Notes: generated from the sequence alone by a model not told the origin. 64,000 nt of DNA from Bacillota bacterium (GCA_023390335.1 JAEWCZ010000062.1:58255-122254); one strand, 5' to 3'. Shown: positions 1 to 9,175, counted from the first letter of the stretch. Numbers and translations are program-made.

Positions 1-946
1 CTGCAATGTCCTTTAATAACGCAGGGTCAAGCTGCTTCTTTGCTTCTGTCTGTGGAGTTGAGTAGCCGATATAGTTTGTATTTGCAAGTGCAATTTCAGT
101 ATCGCACATGAAGTTTATGAATTGCTCAGCTTCCTTCTGGTGCTTTGCGGTACTTGGTATAACCATAGAGTCAAACCACAAATTGCTTCCTTCCTTTGGT
201 ATTACGTACTCCAGGTCTTTATTCTGACTCTTCATGTACACAGCATCCCCTGACCAGACTACAGCCAAGGCTCCCTCGCCCATTATCATCTTATCCTTGA
301 CTTCATCACCAACGTAGGCCTGTACAATATCCTTCTGCTTGATTAATTCGTCCTTGGCCTTTTCGAGTTCATCCTTACTTTTTGTATTAAGGGAATAACC
401 AAGTTTTTTCAAGGTTACTCCGATAGAATCCCTTTGGCTGTCCAGCATAAATATCTGTTTGTCATATTTCTTGTCCCACAGTATATTCCAACTGTCCACA
501 GGTTCCTTAACCATTGTTTTATTGTAAATAATACCTACGGTACCCCACATATAAGGAACAGAATATTCATTATTAGGGTCAAAGGAAAGATTCTTAAACT
601 TTTCTTCAATATACTTGTAATTTGGTATATTATTTAAATCTATTTTTTTTACCATACCTTCATTTATCATTTTCTTTATCATATAGTCCGAAGGAATTGC
701 AACATCATAGTCGCTTCCACCGGCTTTAAGCTTTACATACATTTCTTCATTTGTAGGGAATGTATCGTACACAACATTTATGTTGAATTTATCCTCAAAT
801 TTCTGAATTACATCTTCCCCGATGTAATCTCCCCAGTTGTACACCTTTAGAGTTGTTTTACTGCTTGAAGCTCCCCCGCAGCCTGTTAAAGCTACACTGA
901 CAGAAACCACTGCTGCTGCTAAAATACCTGATACTATTCTTTTCAT
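1..946 (-). CDS. potD: Spermidine/putrescine-binding lipoprotein PotD (partial, C-terminus cut by window edge)
   Basis: This is the extracellular solute-binding subunit of a polyamine ABC importer, anchored outside the membrane by lipid. The reading frame starts at ATG 944-946 and stays open to base 1, so the C-terminus is missing. The N-terminus is a short hydrophobic signal ending in a lipobox (LTGC, then GGASSS). It is followed by LKVYNWGDYIGEDVIQKFE, the opening strand typical of PotD/PotF proteins. About 315 residues are visible and PotD proteins are near 350. The start lies one base after the potC stop, so it is the last gene of the pot operon and tightly coupled to potC. The family assignment is firm. 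The exact polyamine cannot be read from the sequence. Confidence 0.93.
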   Translation of the reverse strand, partial: MKRIVSGILAAAVVSVSVALTGCGGASSSKTTLKVYNWGDYIGEDVIQKFEDKFNINVVYDTFPTNEEMYVKLKAGGSDYDVAIPSDYMIKKMINEGMVKKIDLNNIPNYKYIEEKFKNLSFDPNNEYSVPYMWGTVGIIYNKTMVKEPVDSWNILWDKKYDKQIFMLDSQRDSIGVTLKKLGYSLNTKSKDELEKAKDELIKQKDIVQAYVGDEVKDKMIMGEGALAVVWSGDAVYMKSQNKDLEYVIPKEGSNLWFDSMVIPSTAKHQKEAEQFINFMCDTEIALANTNYIGYSTPQTEAKKQLDPALLKDIA

Positions 947-947
947 C

Positions 948-1769
948 TTAACCCTCCATACCATCAGTTTTAATTAATTTCCTTTTCTTATCCTCTCTGC
1001 CAGAACGTATATTTATTATAAATAGAAGTAGAAGTACGCCAGCAAACATAAGAGTTGATAATGCATTGATTGTTGGTTTCACGCCTGTTCTTGCCATGGA
1101 ATATATGGTTATGGACAGATTTGAAACTCCTGAACCGGTAGTAAAGTAGCTTATGACAAAGTCATCTATTGAAAGGGTTATTGCCATAAGAAATCCCGAT
1201 ACAATACCCGGCATTATTTCCGGTATTATTACTTTTCTAAGTGCATATGATGAGCTTGCACCTAAATCCAAAGCTGCCTCATACAAATTTGTATTCATTT
1301 GCTTTAGCTTTGGCAAAACAGATAAAATTACATAGGGTATATTAAAAGTCACATGAGCAAGAAGCATTGTAAAGAAACCCATCTGCATTCTAACAAAGGT
1401 ACCTACGAATACAAACATCAGCATGAGGGAAACCCCGGTAACTATATCAGGATTCAGTACAGGCAGATACGTCATATTCATTACTGCAGTCTTTTTTGCT
1501 TTCTTCATGCTATGTATTCCTATAGCCGCCAACGTACCTATTACAACAGCAATTACCGAAGAAAGCAGAGCTATGATAATTGTATTGTAAAGGGCATCCT
1601 TTATCTGGGAATTTCTGAATAATTCCTCATACCACTTAAATGTAAAGCCGGTCCAGTTTCCCCGGGACTTGGACTTGTTAAAGGAGAAGGCAATCAGAAC
1701 TACTATGGGTAGATACATAAAAAGCAGTATCAGTCCCAGATATGTCTTCATTATAACCTTTTTTACCAT
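948..1769 (-). CDS. potC: Spermidine/putrescine ABC transporter permease PotC
   Basis: Second membrane permease of the polyamine importer, 273 aa, near the usual PotC length. Hydrophobic segments fall at about residues 8-28, 60-85, 100-120, 135-155 and 235-255. The cytoplasmic EAA loop, which docks on the ATPase, is seen as EAALDLGASS followed by IPEIMPGI around residues 165-190. It overlaps the end of potB by 7 bases and is followed one base later by potD, so translation is coupled. A basic cytoplasmic tail ends the protein. No defects seen. Confidence 0.95.
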   Translation of the reverse strand: MVKKVIMKTYLGLILLFMYLPIVVLIAFSFNKSKSRGNWTGFTFKWYEELFRNSQIKDALYNTIIIALLSSVIAVVIGTLAAIGIHSMKKAKKTAVMNMTYLPVLNPDIVTGVSLMLMFVFVGTFVRMQMGFFTMLLAHVTFNIPYVILSVLPKLKQMNTNLYEAALDLGASSSYALRKVIIPEIMPGIVSGFLMAITLSIDDFVISYFTTGSGVSNLSITIYSMARTGVKPTINALSTLMFAGVLLLLFIINIRSGREDKKRKLIKTDGMEG

Positions 1770-2590
1770 AATGCTGCCCCTCCTCCCTTGTCCTCATCAA
1801 ATCTGGACATAATTGCAATACTTATTAATATAAATATCATCATTATAATTGATATAGCCGCACCAAAGTTCCAGTCGTACACCGTCAAGAACTGTCTCTC
1901 AATGAGATTTCCTATAAGGGTATATTGTGCGCCTCCCAGCAGCTTTGATATTACAAAGGTAGTAACTGCCGGCATAAATACCATGGTCAGTCCCGACATA
2001 ACTCCAGGCAGGCTCAGAGGCAAAATTACTTTCCTGAATACTGTAACCCAGTTTCCGCCCAAATCCTGTGCAGCCTCTACCAACCTATTATCTATTTTCA
2101 TAAGTACAGTATATATTGGAAGTATCATGAAGGGAAGGAAATTGTAAACCATTCCCAGAACAACTGCCCCATTTGTGTACAGTATATTAATCGTCGGGAG
2201 ATGAAAAAATGATAGTATGGAATTTATTATGCCGTGCTTTTCCAGCAGTGTCAGCCATGCATATGTACGAAGCAGAAAGTTCATCCACATGGGTATAATA
2301 AAAAGCATTGACATGGTAGTTTTCTTACTGTATTCCTTACTGGCAAGTATAAGTGCAACCGGATAACCTACAATAAGGCAAACAAAGGTACTTAAAAGCG
2401 CCAGCCAGAGCGACTTGAATAAAACGCTAAAAAATATTGGGTCACAAAATCTATAAAAATTTTGCAGTGAAAACCTGAAACCCTGATCATCCTTTACAGT
2501 AAATCCATAGAAAAGGATCAGCAATGAAGGTATAATTATAAAAATAGCCATCCATACAAGGTATGGATAAGATAACCACTTCTTTTTCAT
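1763..2590 (-). CDS. potB: Spermidine/putrescine ABC transporter permease PotB
   Basis: First permease of the polyamine ABC importer, 275 aa. It has about six hydrophobic segments, starting with one at residues 10-30, and an EAA loop (EAAQDLGGNW, then ILPLSLPGV) near residues 170-195. The start follows the potA stop by 2 bases and its own end overlaps potC by 7 bases, so it sits in the middle of a compact operon. The subunit pairing PotB/PotC is inferred from order and from the family-typical differences between the two permeases. Confidence 0.95.
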   Translation of the reverse strand: MKKKWLSYPYLVWMAIFIIIPSLLILFYGFTVKDDQGFRFSLQNFYRFCDPIFFSVLFKSLWLALLSTFVCLIVGYPVALILASKEYSKKTTMSMLFIIPMWMNFLLRTYAWLTLLEKHGIINSILSFFHLPTINILYTNGAVVLGMVYNFLPFMILPIYTVLMKIDNRLVEAAQDLGGNWVTVFRKVILPLSLPGVMSGLTMVFMPAVTTFVISKLLGGAQYTLIGNLIERQFLTVYDWNFGAAISIIMMIFILISIAIMSRFDEDKGGGAALW

Positions 2591-2592
2591 TA

Positions 2593-3639
2593 TCAGCCCA
2601 TCCTTTTCATAATATGAATATCATTGGGGTTCATTACCATACCCACTCTTGACCCCGTTTCAGCCATCTGGGTACTGTGGATTGTCCAGACATAATCCTG
2701 TCCTTCCACCAGCATTTCATAATGAACTCCTTTAAAGGTAACTGACTTTACCATACCCGATATCATTCCTTTAGCTTCACTGACAAGCTTGATATCTTCC
2801 GGTCGTACTACGGCATCTATTTCTTCATTCGCTGAAAAGCCCTTGTCAAGACACTCAAAGACCCTGTTTGCAAATTCAACTGTAAAATCCTTAATCATTT
2901 TACCCTTTACAATATTGCTCTCACCTATAAAATCAGCTACAAATGCATTCTTTGGCTCGTTGTATATCATTTGTGGAGTACCAATCTGCTGAATATTGCC
3001 CGAGTTCATTACTACAATTGTGTCGGACATTGTAAGGGCTTCTTCCTGGTCATGAGTAACGTATACAAAGGTTATCCCTGTTTGTTTATGTATGTTTTTA
3101 AGTTCTATCTGCATCTCTTTACGAAGTTTTAAATCCAATGCTCCAAGAGGCTCATCAAGCAATAAAACTTCGGGCTGGTTTACTAATGCTCTGGCAATAG
3201 CAACTCTCTGTTGCTGTCCCCCTGACAATGATTCCACTGACCTCTTCTGAAAACCTTTTAAATTAACAAGCTCCAGCATCTCGTCAACTTTCTTGTTTAT
3301 TGTGGACTTGTCCATTTTTTTGATTTTCAAGCCAAATGCTATATTCTCATATACATTCATATGTGGAAAAAGTGCATATTTCTGAAATACGGTGTTGACC
3401 TTTCTTTGGTATGGCGGAAGGTCATTAATCCTTTTGCCTTCAAAAAAAACATCTCCGCTGTCAGGTTTTTCAAATCCGCCTATTATTCTAAGTGTAGTTG
3501 TCTTTCCGCAACCACTTGGCCCTAGAAATGTTATGAACTCATTTTTTAATATGTATAAATTGATATTGTTAAGTACCTGACTATCATCAAAACTTTTTTT
3601 AACATCCTGTAGTAATATAATTGGTTGATTTTCGCTCAT
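2593..3639 (-). CDS. potA: Spermidine/putrescine ABC transporter ATPase PotA
   Basis: ATP-hydrolysing subunit of the polyamine importer, 348 aa. Walker A is GPSGCGKTT near residue 40, the ABC signature is LSGGQQQR near 140, and Walker B is VLLLDEPLGALD near 160, followed by the H-loop THDQEEA. A C-terminal TOBE-type regulatory domain (about 240-345) is typical of PotA/MalK-like ATPases. It lies 38 bases downstream of the XRE-cupin regulator gene and 2 bases upstream of potB, so all five genes are probably one transcript. Confidence 0.96.
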   Translation of the reverse strand: MSENQPIILLQDVKKSFDDSQVLNNINLYILKNEFITFLGPSGCGKTTTLRIIGGFEKPDSGDVFFEGKRINDLPPYQRKVNTVFQKYALFPHMNVYENIAFGLKIKKMDKSTINKKVDEMLELVNLKGFQKRSVESLSGGQQQRVAIARALVNQPEVLLLDEPLGALDLKLRKEMQIELKNIHKQTGITFVYVTHDQEEALTMSDTIVVMNSGNIQQIGTPQMIYNEPKNAFVADFIGESNIVKGKMIKDFTVEFANRVFECLDKGFSANEEIDAVVRPEDIKLVSEAKGMISGMVKSVTFKGVHYEMLVEGQDYVWTIHSTQMAETGSRVGMVMNPNDIHIMKRMG

Positions 3640-3677
3640 TCTTTTCCTCCAACAATTGTTACTGACTAACTATCATT

Positions 3678-4217
3678 TTAAAAATTAGGCGGTGATGATA
3701 CCCATATAATAACTGATTGACTCTTAGCTGAATTAACTATTTTATGGGTTGTGACAGGTTTGAAGTAGAAACATTCGCCTTTTTTTACTTTGTACTTCTG
3801 TGTACCCAGATAAACAGTTATTCCTCCGCTGACAACATACCCAAATTCCTCACCGTCGTGGGGGTTGTCTAGCTCGGAACTACCTCCCGGTTCCAACTTT
3901 ATAAGAATAGGCTCCATAGCATTTTTCTGTGCATTTGAAACTAGCCAATGTATTTCGTAACCCGAATCCTTGTCCTCTTTCGTAAAAACGTCATCTCTTC
4001 TAAAAACAACCTTTTCGTTGACAGATTCATTGAAGAAGTCCTTTATATTGGTTCCCAGTGATTCCAAAATATCCATCAGGGTTGCAATGGACGGAGAGGT
4101 TAAATCCCTCTCTAGCTGCGATATAAAGCCTTTTGATAATTCGCACCTTCCGGCAAGTTCTTCTTGCGTAAGACCATTTTTAATTCTAAGCTGTTTTATT
4201 TTTTCACCGATTTTCAT
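3678..4217 (-). CDS. XRE-family regulator with C-terminal cupin domain (PuuR-like), probable controller of the pot operon
   Basis: A 179-aa DNA-binding regulator. Residues 1-60 form a lambda-repressor-like helix-turn-helix (GLTQEELAGRCELSKGFIS). Residues about 105-175 form a cupin barrel (EFGYVVSGG, then KGECFYFKPVTTHKI) that would bind the effector. This two-domain layout is that of PuuR and related polyamine regulators. It is the first gene of the pot operon on the same strand, which suggests it senses polyamines and controls its own operon. A perfect inverted repeat just upstream (4238-4258) is the likely binding site. RBS GAGGAA lies 6 bases before the ATG. Confidence 0.9.
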   Translation of the reverse strand: MKIGEKIKQLRIKNGLTQEELAGRCELSKGFISQLERDLTSPSIATLMDILESLGTNIKDFFNESVNEKVVFRRDDVFTKEDKDSGYEIHWLVSNAQKNAMEPILIKLEPGGSSELDNPHDGEEFGYVVSGGITVYLGTQKYKVKKGECFYFKPVTTHKIVNSAKSQSVIIWVSSPPNF

Positions 4218-4237
4218 TGACGTTCCTCATTTAGCAT

Positions 4238-4258
4238 AAGTAAACTTTTTGTTTACTT
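4238..4258. promoter_or_regulatory. Perfect 8-bp inverted repeat, probable operator of the XRE-cupin/pot operon
   Basis: The sequence AAGTAAAC-TTTTT-GTTTACTT is a perfect palindrome with a 5-base spacer. It lies 20 bases upstream of the regulator start codon, where an autorepressor would bind. The symmetry is seen directly; the binding protein is inferred from position. Confidence 0.6.
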
Positions 4259-4345
4259 CAATTAAACAACAAATAAATGTATATCATATTCTATTATCAG
4301 TGTCAATAAAATCCAACGTTTTTTTGCATAAATATACAGACAAAC

Positions 4346-4386
4346 AAAAAGCAACTGCACAAATTGTTATGTGCCGCTGCTTTTTT
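4346..4386 (-). terminator. Rho-independent terminator after the amino acid ABC operon
   Basis: On the minus strand an AGCAGCGGCACA arm pairs with a TGTGCAGTTGCT arm, with small mismatches, and is followed by TTTTTG. It lies 18 bases past the ATPase stop codon. The A-run on the other side could let it act in both directions. Confidence 0.65.
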
Positions 4387-4404
4387 CATATAACTGCATG
4401 TCTT

Positions 4405-5166
4405 CTATTCGCTGAAACCCCTTATAAAGGCTCTTGTTCTTTCGTTCTTGGGATTAGTAAATATGTCCTCTGGCTTACCTTCTTCTATAATAACACCGCC
4501 ATCCATGAAAATGACCCTGTCCGCAACTTCCCGTGCAAAATTCATCTCATGGGTTACAACCACCATTGTCATATGTTCTTCAGCAAGCTGTCTAATAACT
4601 TTAAGAACCTCATTTGTAAGCTGTGGGTCAAGTGCAGATGTTGGTTCGTCAAAAAACAGAACATCCGGTTTAAGTGCAAGTGCCCTTGCTATTGCTACCC
4701 TCTGGCACTGACCACCTGAAAGATTGCATGGATATGCATTTGCTTTGTCTTCAAGTCCCATCTTTACCAGCAGCTCCATGGCTGATTTTTTGGCCTCAGT
4801 CTTGCTCACTCCTGCAACGCTTACAGGAGCTGCAGTAATGTTATCCAAAACACTGTAATGCGGAAAAAGATTGAAGCTCTGAAATACCAAACCTAGTTTT
4901 AAGCGTATCTTTCTCAACTTTTTTTTATCGGCATAAACAGCTCTTCCTTGTGCATTGGTAGATACCATTACGTCATCCTCTACAGTAATTGAACCCATAT
5001 CTACTTTTTCCAAAAGGTTTATACACCTGAGCAGTGTACTTTTCCCAGAGCCTGACGGTCCTATTACAGCTACGACCTCGCCTTTATTTACCTCGAATGA
5101 AATTCCTGAAAGTACGAGATTACCATCGAAGCTTTTATATATATCTGTTGCTTTTATCATTTCCAT
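4405..5166 (-). CDS. Polar amino acid ABC transporter ATPase (GlnQ/HisP type)
   Basis: ATPase of an amino acid importer, 253 aa, the standard length for this family. Walker A is GPSGSGKST near residue 34, the signature is LSGGQCQR near 150, Walker B is VLFFDEPTSALDP near 170, and the H-loop is THEMNFAREVAD. It is the last gene of a three-gene operon (binding protein, permease, ATPase), 29 bases after the permease. The start ATG at 5164-5166 follows a GGAGGGA site. The amino acid carried cannot be told from the sequence. Confidence 0.93.
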   Translation of the reverse strand: MEMIKATDIYKSFDGNLVLSGISFEVNKGEVVAVIGPSGSGKSTLLRCINLLEKVDMGSITVEDDVMVSTNAQGRAVYADKKKLRKIRLKLGLVFQSFNLFPHYSVLDNITAAPVSVAGVSKTEAKKSAMELLVKMGLEDKANAYPCNLSGGQCQRVAIARALALKPDVLFFDEPTSALDPQLTNEVLKVIRQLAEEHMTMVVVTHEMNFAREVADRVIFMDGGVIIEEGKPEDIFTNPKNERTRAFIRGFSE

Positions 5167-5195
5167 ATATTCCCTCCAGATAAATCCCTTTATAC

Positions 5196-5828
5196 CTATC
5201 TATAGTAATTAAGCTTTTTCTCTGCAAATGCAAACGCCTGAGCCACAATAAGATTCATTACATAATAGAAGACTCCGGCAACAAACAAGGGCTGTACTGA
5301 AGATACCCTGCTGGATGCATTTTGGGCAACTCTGAACATTTCTTCCAAAGCGATTGCTGAAACAAGTGCAGTATCCTTGACAAGAGTTATTACTTCATTG
5401 CTGATAGGCGGCATTACCCTTTTTATAACCTGTGGCAGAATAATCTTAAAAAATACCTGTGGCTTTGTAAAACCCAGAACTTCTCCTGCTTCATACTGTC
5501 CTTTAGGAATAGACTCGATTCCGCCTCTGAATATTTCAGCAAAGTAAGCCGCATAATTAAGTACAAATGCAATAACGGCAGCAGTAAATCTGCCGACACT
5601 AGCGTCAAAAACATAGGACGGCGCAAAATAAACAACCAGTAGCTGCAATATTAATGGCGTACCTCTCATTATTGAGATATAAATACTTGTAATTCCGCTA
5701 ATAATTATGTGCTTTGACCTTCTACCAAAGGACACAAGAAGTCCTAAAGGTATTGCAAAAATAAGCGTTAATGCAAATATTTGCAAAGAAACTACCATTC
5801 CCTCCAATAACAATAATACCAGCTTCAC
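5196..5828 (-). CDS. Polar amino acid ABC transporter permease (HisM/GlnP type)
   Basis: Single membrane subunit of the importer, 210 aa, likely a homodimer. Hydrophobic stretches lie at about residues 5-30, 50-70, 80-100 and 180-200. The EAA loop reads EAGEVLGFTK near residue 130, followed by ILPQVIKRVMPP. The start is GTG at 5826-5828, supported by GGGGA 7 bases upstream. A hairpin between the binding-protein gene and this gene (5963-5989) may lower its expression relative to the binding protein. Confidence 0.93.
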   Translation of the reverse strand: MKLVLLLLEGMVVSLQIFALTLIFAIPLGLLVSFGRRSKHIIISGITSIYISIMRGTPLILQLLVVYFAPSYVFDASVGRFTAAVIAFVLNYAAYFAEIFRGGIESIPKGQYEAGEVLGFTKPQVFFKIILPQVIKRVMPPISNEVITLVKDTALVSAIALEEMFRVAQNASSRVSSVQPLFVAGVFYYVMNLIVAQAFAFAEKKLNYYR

Positions 5829-5962
5829 TGATAAATCCCCTCTCCGTCATTAACTAAGCCGGGCTCCATTCCCGTGCTTATCTATTTTATATTACAATAG
5901 TGCAATTTTCTACATTTATAATGAATTATTTGTTGCCATTTTGCAACTATTCACCTAAAAAC

Positions 5963-5995
5963 AGGGCCGATATGTATTATATCAGCCCTTTTTTT
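5963..5995. terminator. Intercistronic hairpin in the amino acid ABC operon
   Basis: AGGGC-C-GATAT pairs with ATATC-A-GCCCT around a 5-base loop. The plus strand continues with seven T, and the minus strand continues with GTTTTTAG. It lies between the binding-protein gene and the permease gene, both on the minus strand. It is probably a partial terminator or mRNA stabiliser giving more binding protein than permease. Confidence 0.5.
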
Positions 5996-6040
5996 GAAGT
6001 TTGCGCATATGATCAAATTTTTACTTGTAAGCTTTTAGAA

Positions 6041-6913
6041 TTACTTTTCTACAATAGATATGTCCTTACCAAACCATTTGTTTGATATTTCGGTTATCTT
6101 GCCATCTTTAGCCATTGCCTTGAGGGTATCATTTACCTGTGTCATCAGTTGAAGATCGCCTTTTCTAAATCCAACTCCATACTCCTCGGCTGCCAGTGAT
6201 TCATCCAATATTCTGTATTTTTCACTATTCATCTTAATCTGATATCTTGCTACTATCTCATCCATTACAACTCCATCAGTATTACCGGTTTTCAGGTCCA
6301 TAAGACACAGTGTGTTGTCCTTGAGTTCTACTACATCTTTCAGTGAATTCTTAAAATCAGTATTTTTTTCTACTGCATCGGCAGCACTTGATGTTGCCTG
6401 AAGTGAAACCGACTTTCCTTTAAGATCTGCCAGAGTTTTGAAATTTGAATCAGCCGTTACAACAACCACCTGATTGTTTTTCATGTAAGGGTCTGAAAAC
6501 AGTATATTTTGCTTTCTTTCCTCGTTAATGGAAAAACCGTTCCAGATGCAATCTATGTTTCCGGTTTTTAATTCCTGATCCTTTGAATCCCAGTTAATGG
6601 GTTGAAGTATAAGTTTAACACCTAAACGTGACGCAACTTCTTTTGCAAGGTCTATATCATATCCTACTATATTATTATCTTCGTCTCTGAATCCCATAGG
6701 AGGAAAACTCTCATCCAAGCCCAGTACAAGTTCACCCTTTTCCTTGATTTTGTCCCATGATTGATCTACAGCCGCTGTAGTGCTTGAAGCAGTTGAACTC
6801 TCACTAGCTGTACTTGAACTTTTTGAAGATTCTCCCGGAGTCCCGCAACCTGCAATTAAAAACGTCAATGCCATAGCGCTGGCCAAAGCCTTTATTAACC
6901 TACCCTTTTTCAC
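6041..6913 (-). CDS. Polar amino acid ABC transporter substrate-binding lipoprotein
   Basis: Extracellular receptor of the amino acid importer, about 290 aa. It begins with a basic, hydrophobic signal and a lipobox (LIAGC), then a Ser/Thr-rich linker (residues 30-50). The family core follows: GELVLGLDESFPPMGF, then GYDIDLAKEVASRLG. This is a type II periplasmic-binding fold (SBP_bac_3). The reading frame can be extended to a TTG at 6931. GTG 6911-6913 is preferred because AAGGGA lies about 10 bases upstream of it and the signal peptide then starts with MKKGR. It is the first gene of the operon. Confidence 0.92.
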   Translation of the reverse strand: MKKGRLIKALASAMALTFLIAGCGTPGESSKSSSTASESSTASSTTAAVDQSWDKIKEKGELVLGLDESFPPMGFRDEDNNIVGYDIDLAKEVASRLGVKLILQPINWDSKDQELKTGNIDCIWNGFSINEERKQNILFSDPYMKNNQVVVVTADSNFKTLADLKGKSVSLQATSSAADAVEKNTDFKNSLKDVVELKDNTLCLMDLKTGNTDGVVMDEIVARYQIKMNSEKYRILDESLAAEEYGVGFRKGDLQLMTQVNDTLKAMAKDGKITEISNKWFGKDISIVEK

Positions 6914-7147
6914 AAAAACCAATCCCTTCAACTAAAATAATAGTTATCTTCGCTTTTTTCTCTCTATTTCGATTTTGTTCTACATATTATTTTACTTCAT
7001 AACTTTAATAAAGTAAAGCAATAAGTTAATGAATTTTAATGGAATTTATTAACTGAAAACAAATTGCTAGGATATGTTGAGTTTGTACTGCATAGATTTA
7101 AATAATAGATACTTGTCTTTAATTAAACGTTTAAGAGGTGACTTTAT

Positions 7148-8185
7148 TTGGCTAGAACCAAGTTATTTAAAATAATTATTTGTTTTGGTTTAATAGTTTG
7201 TATCCTTACGGGATCAACTGCAATTCTATTGAGGGACAATACAGGCCAGGTATTATCGGTAAGTAACGAGGGCTATATAAAATGGGTGGAATACAATGTT
7301 CCATATGAAGCAATGGAAAAAGCATTGAGTATGGATGTAAAGTCCCATGAAAAACCTGTACAACTTCACTGGGTTGAAATGTTGGCATACATAGCAACAA
7401 AATACGGGGGTAACTTCAAGAAATACAAGGCGAAGGATCTGGATGAACTCGCTGACAAACTAAATAAAGGCCAAACAATGGAGCAACTGACTGCTAATAT
7501 GAAACATTACAACTATTTCTTTCAGGCTTATGATGCTATTCTGGGTAACTTTGTAGGCGAATATGATGTTCAGGTAAAAGACCCTGATAACAACGATAAA
7601 ACAATATGGCAAAAGAAGTATGGTTTAAAAGTGTTTTCCCCTATCGCCAGAGGATATAGTTTCAGCCATTATGATGATTTCGGCTCCAGCCGTTCCTTTG
7701 GTTTTGCTCGAAAGCACTTGGGCAACGACCTCATGGGTTCTATAGGAACCCCTATTATGGCAGTGGAATCCGGTATTGTGGAAGTAATGGGATGGAATAT
7801 GTATGGGGGTTGGAGAATAGGTATCCGTAGTTTTGACCAAAAAAGATACTATTATTATGCCCATTTGAGGAAAGACAGACCGTTTCATGCAGACCTCTAT
7901 GAAGGTAAGATTGTGAAGGCCGGAGATGTTATTGGATACCTTGGAATGACAGGTTACAGCACTCGTGAAAATGTAAACAACATTACCACACCTCATCTTC
8001 ATTTCGGTATGCAGCTTATTTTTGATGAATCCCAGAAAGAAAGCAATAATGAAATCTGGATTGATGTATACAATATAATAAACCTTCTTCAAAAGAATCG
8101 TTCTGCAGTTACAAAGGACGAAGAAACCCGTGATTTCTACCGTACATATGACATTATTGAACCGAATATGAACTACCACTTTTAA
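7148..8185 (+). CDS. Membrane-anchored M23 family metallopeptidase
   Basis: A 345-aa cell-wall endopeptidase with one N-terminal membrane segment (residues 7-27) and an outside catalytic domain at about 170-310. The zinc ligands and catalytic residues of the LytM/M23 fold are visible: HLGNDLMG (H and D ligands), YYAHL, and HLHFGM. An all-helical spacer occupies residues 40-140. The start is TTG 7148-7150, supported by GAGGTG 7 bases upstream. The polysaccharide deacetylase gene begins 27 bases downstream, so the two are likely co-transcribed and modify peptidoglycan together. A sporulation or cortex role as for LytH-like enzymes is possible but not shown. Confidence 0.88.
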   Translation: MARTKLFKIIICFGLIVCILTGSTAILLRDNTGQVLSVSNEGYIKWVEYNVPYEAMEKALSMDVKSHEKPVQLHWVEMLAYIATKYGGNFKKYKAKDLDELADKLNKGQTMEQLTANMKHYNYFFQAYDAILGNFVGEYDVQVKDPDNNDKTIWQKKYGLKVFSPIARGYSFSHYDDFGSSRSFGFARKHLGNDLMGSIGTPIMAVESGIVEVMGWNMYGGWRIGIRSFDQKRYYYYAHLRKDRPFHADLYEGKIVKAGDVIGYLGMTGYSTRENVNNITTPHLHFGMQLIFDESQKESNNEIWIDVYNIINLLQKNRSAVTKDEETRDFYRTYDIIEPNMNYHF

Positions 8186-8212
8186 AATTTAATTTAAATT
8201 GGAGGCTTTGCT

Positions 8213-9109
8213 ATGTATGAATTGTTTAATAAAAAAATAATTAAATATATTCTACTTGTTTTTGCTGTAATTCTAATTCTGATAATGCCTTTGGTTCTTA
8301 TACTGTCAGCTACAACCAGCGTTTTTGACGATGCACTTGAAAGTTTGGGAAAAGCTAACGGGATTAAATTACCAATAGTTATGTACCATGGGACTATCCC
8401 AAAATCAAAGGACTTAGGCAAATTTGTGATTACTCCCAAAGAATTGGAAAGTGATTTCCAATATCTGAAGAATCATGGGTATACTTCAATTACAATGACA
8501 GACCTAATAAACTATGTATATAATGACGGGGAACTTCCCTCCAAGCCTGTTATGATTACCTTTGATGACGGGTATTATAATAATTATATTTATGCAACGC
8601 CTATTCTCAAAAACTACGAAATGAAAGCCGTTATATCTGTTGTAGGGGAGTTTACAGAAGCGTCCACAAGAATACCGGAAAATAATGTGCAGTATTCCTA
8701 TGTAACATGGGAACAGATTAAGAACATGAATGACTCAGGTATCTATGAAATACAGAATCATACATATAATCTTCATAAATACGGAAAAAATAGGCTGGGG
8801 GCGAAAAAGAACAGAGGCGAATCAATTGAAGCCTATAAGAACCTTTTATACTCAGACGTAGGACTCCTTCAGAAAAAACTTAAGGAATCTGCAGGTATAG
8901 AGCCAAATACTTTTACATACCCTTTTGGTTATATGTGTAGTGATTCAATACCTATTTTAAAGGAAATGGGCTTTAAGGCAACTTTGTCCTGTGCTGAAGG
9001 TGTTAATATCATTAACAAAAATAAAAAAGATATTCTTTACGGTTTAAAGCGAAAAAACCGACCTCATGGAGTCTCCACAGAAGCTTTCTTTAAAAAATTC
9101 TGCCCTTAG
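8213..9109 (+). CDS. Polysaccharide deacetylase (CE4 family, PgaB/IcaB-like spacing)
   Basis: A 298-aa deacetylase with an N-terminal membrane segment (residues 9-32) that places the enzyme outside. Motif 1 is TFDDGYYNN near residue 115, supplying the catalytic base and the metal-binding Asp. Motif 2 is NHTYNLH near residue 180, with the two metal His five apart as in PgaB/IcaB rather than four apart as in classical CE4. Motif 3 is TYPFGY near 240. RBS GGAGG lies 7 bases before ATG. It probably removes acetyl groups from a cell-wall or surface glycan, in partnership with the preceding M23 enzyme. Confidence 0.88.
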   Translation: MYELFNKKIIKYILLVFAVILILIMPLVLILSATTSVFDDALESLGKANGIKLPIVMYHGTIPKSKDLGKFVITPKELESDFQYLKNHGYTSITMTDLINYVYNDGELPSKPVMITFDDGYYNNYIYATPILKNYEMKAVISVVGEFTEASTRIPENNVQYSYVTWEQIKNMNDSGIYEIQNHTYNLHKYGKNRLGAKKNRGESIEAYKNLLYSDVGLLQKKLKESAGIEPNTFTYPFGYMCSDSIPILKEMGFKATLSCAEGVNIINKNKKDILYGLKRKNRPHGVSTEAFFKKFCP

Positions 9110-9175
9110 ATACTCATTTTTTACCAGTAGTGTATAATTATTAATGCACTAATCGGAGATAAAGCAAATGAGTAT
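9110..9175. repeat. 10-bp inverted repeat flanking a promoter-like sequence
   Basis: ATACTCATTT at 9110-9119 is exactly complementary to AAATGAGTAT at 9166-9175, which is followed by TTTTT. The stem could terminate the M23/deacetylase operon. The 46 bases between the arms contain TATAAT at 9133-9138, so an alternative reading is a small promoter segment between inverted repeats. Confidence 0.4.

Noticed and set aside
7625..8179. A 184-codon open frame antisense to the M23 peptidase
   Set aside because: The plus-strand frame contains all the M23 motifs. The antisense frame has no recognisable protein features.
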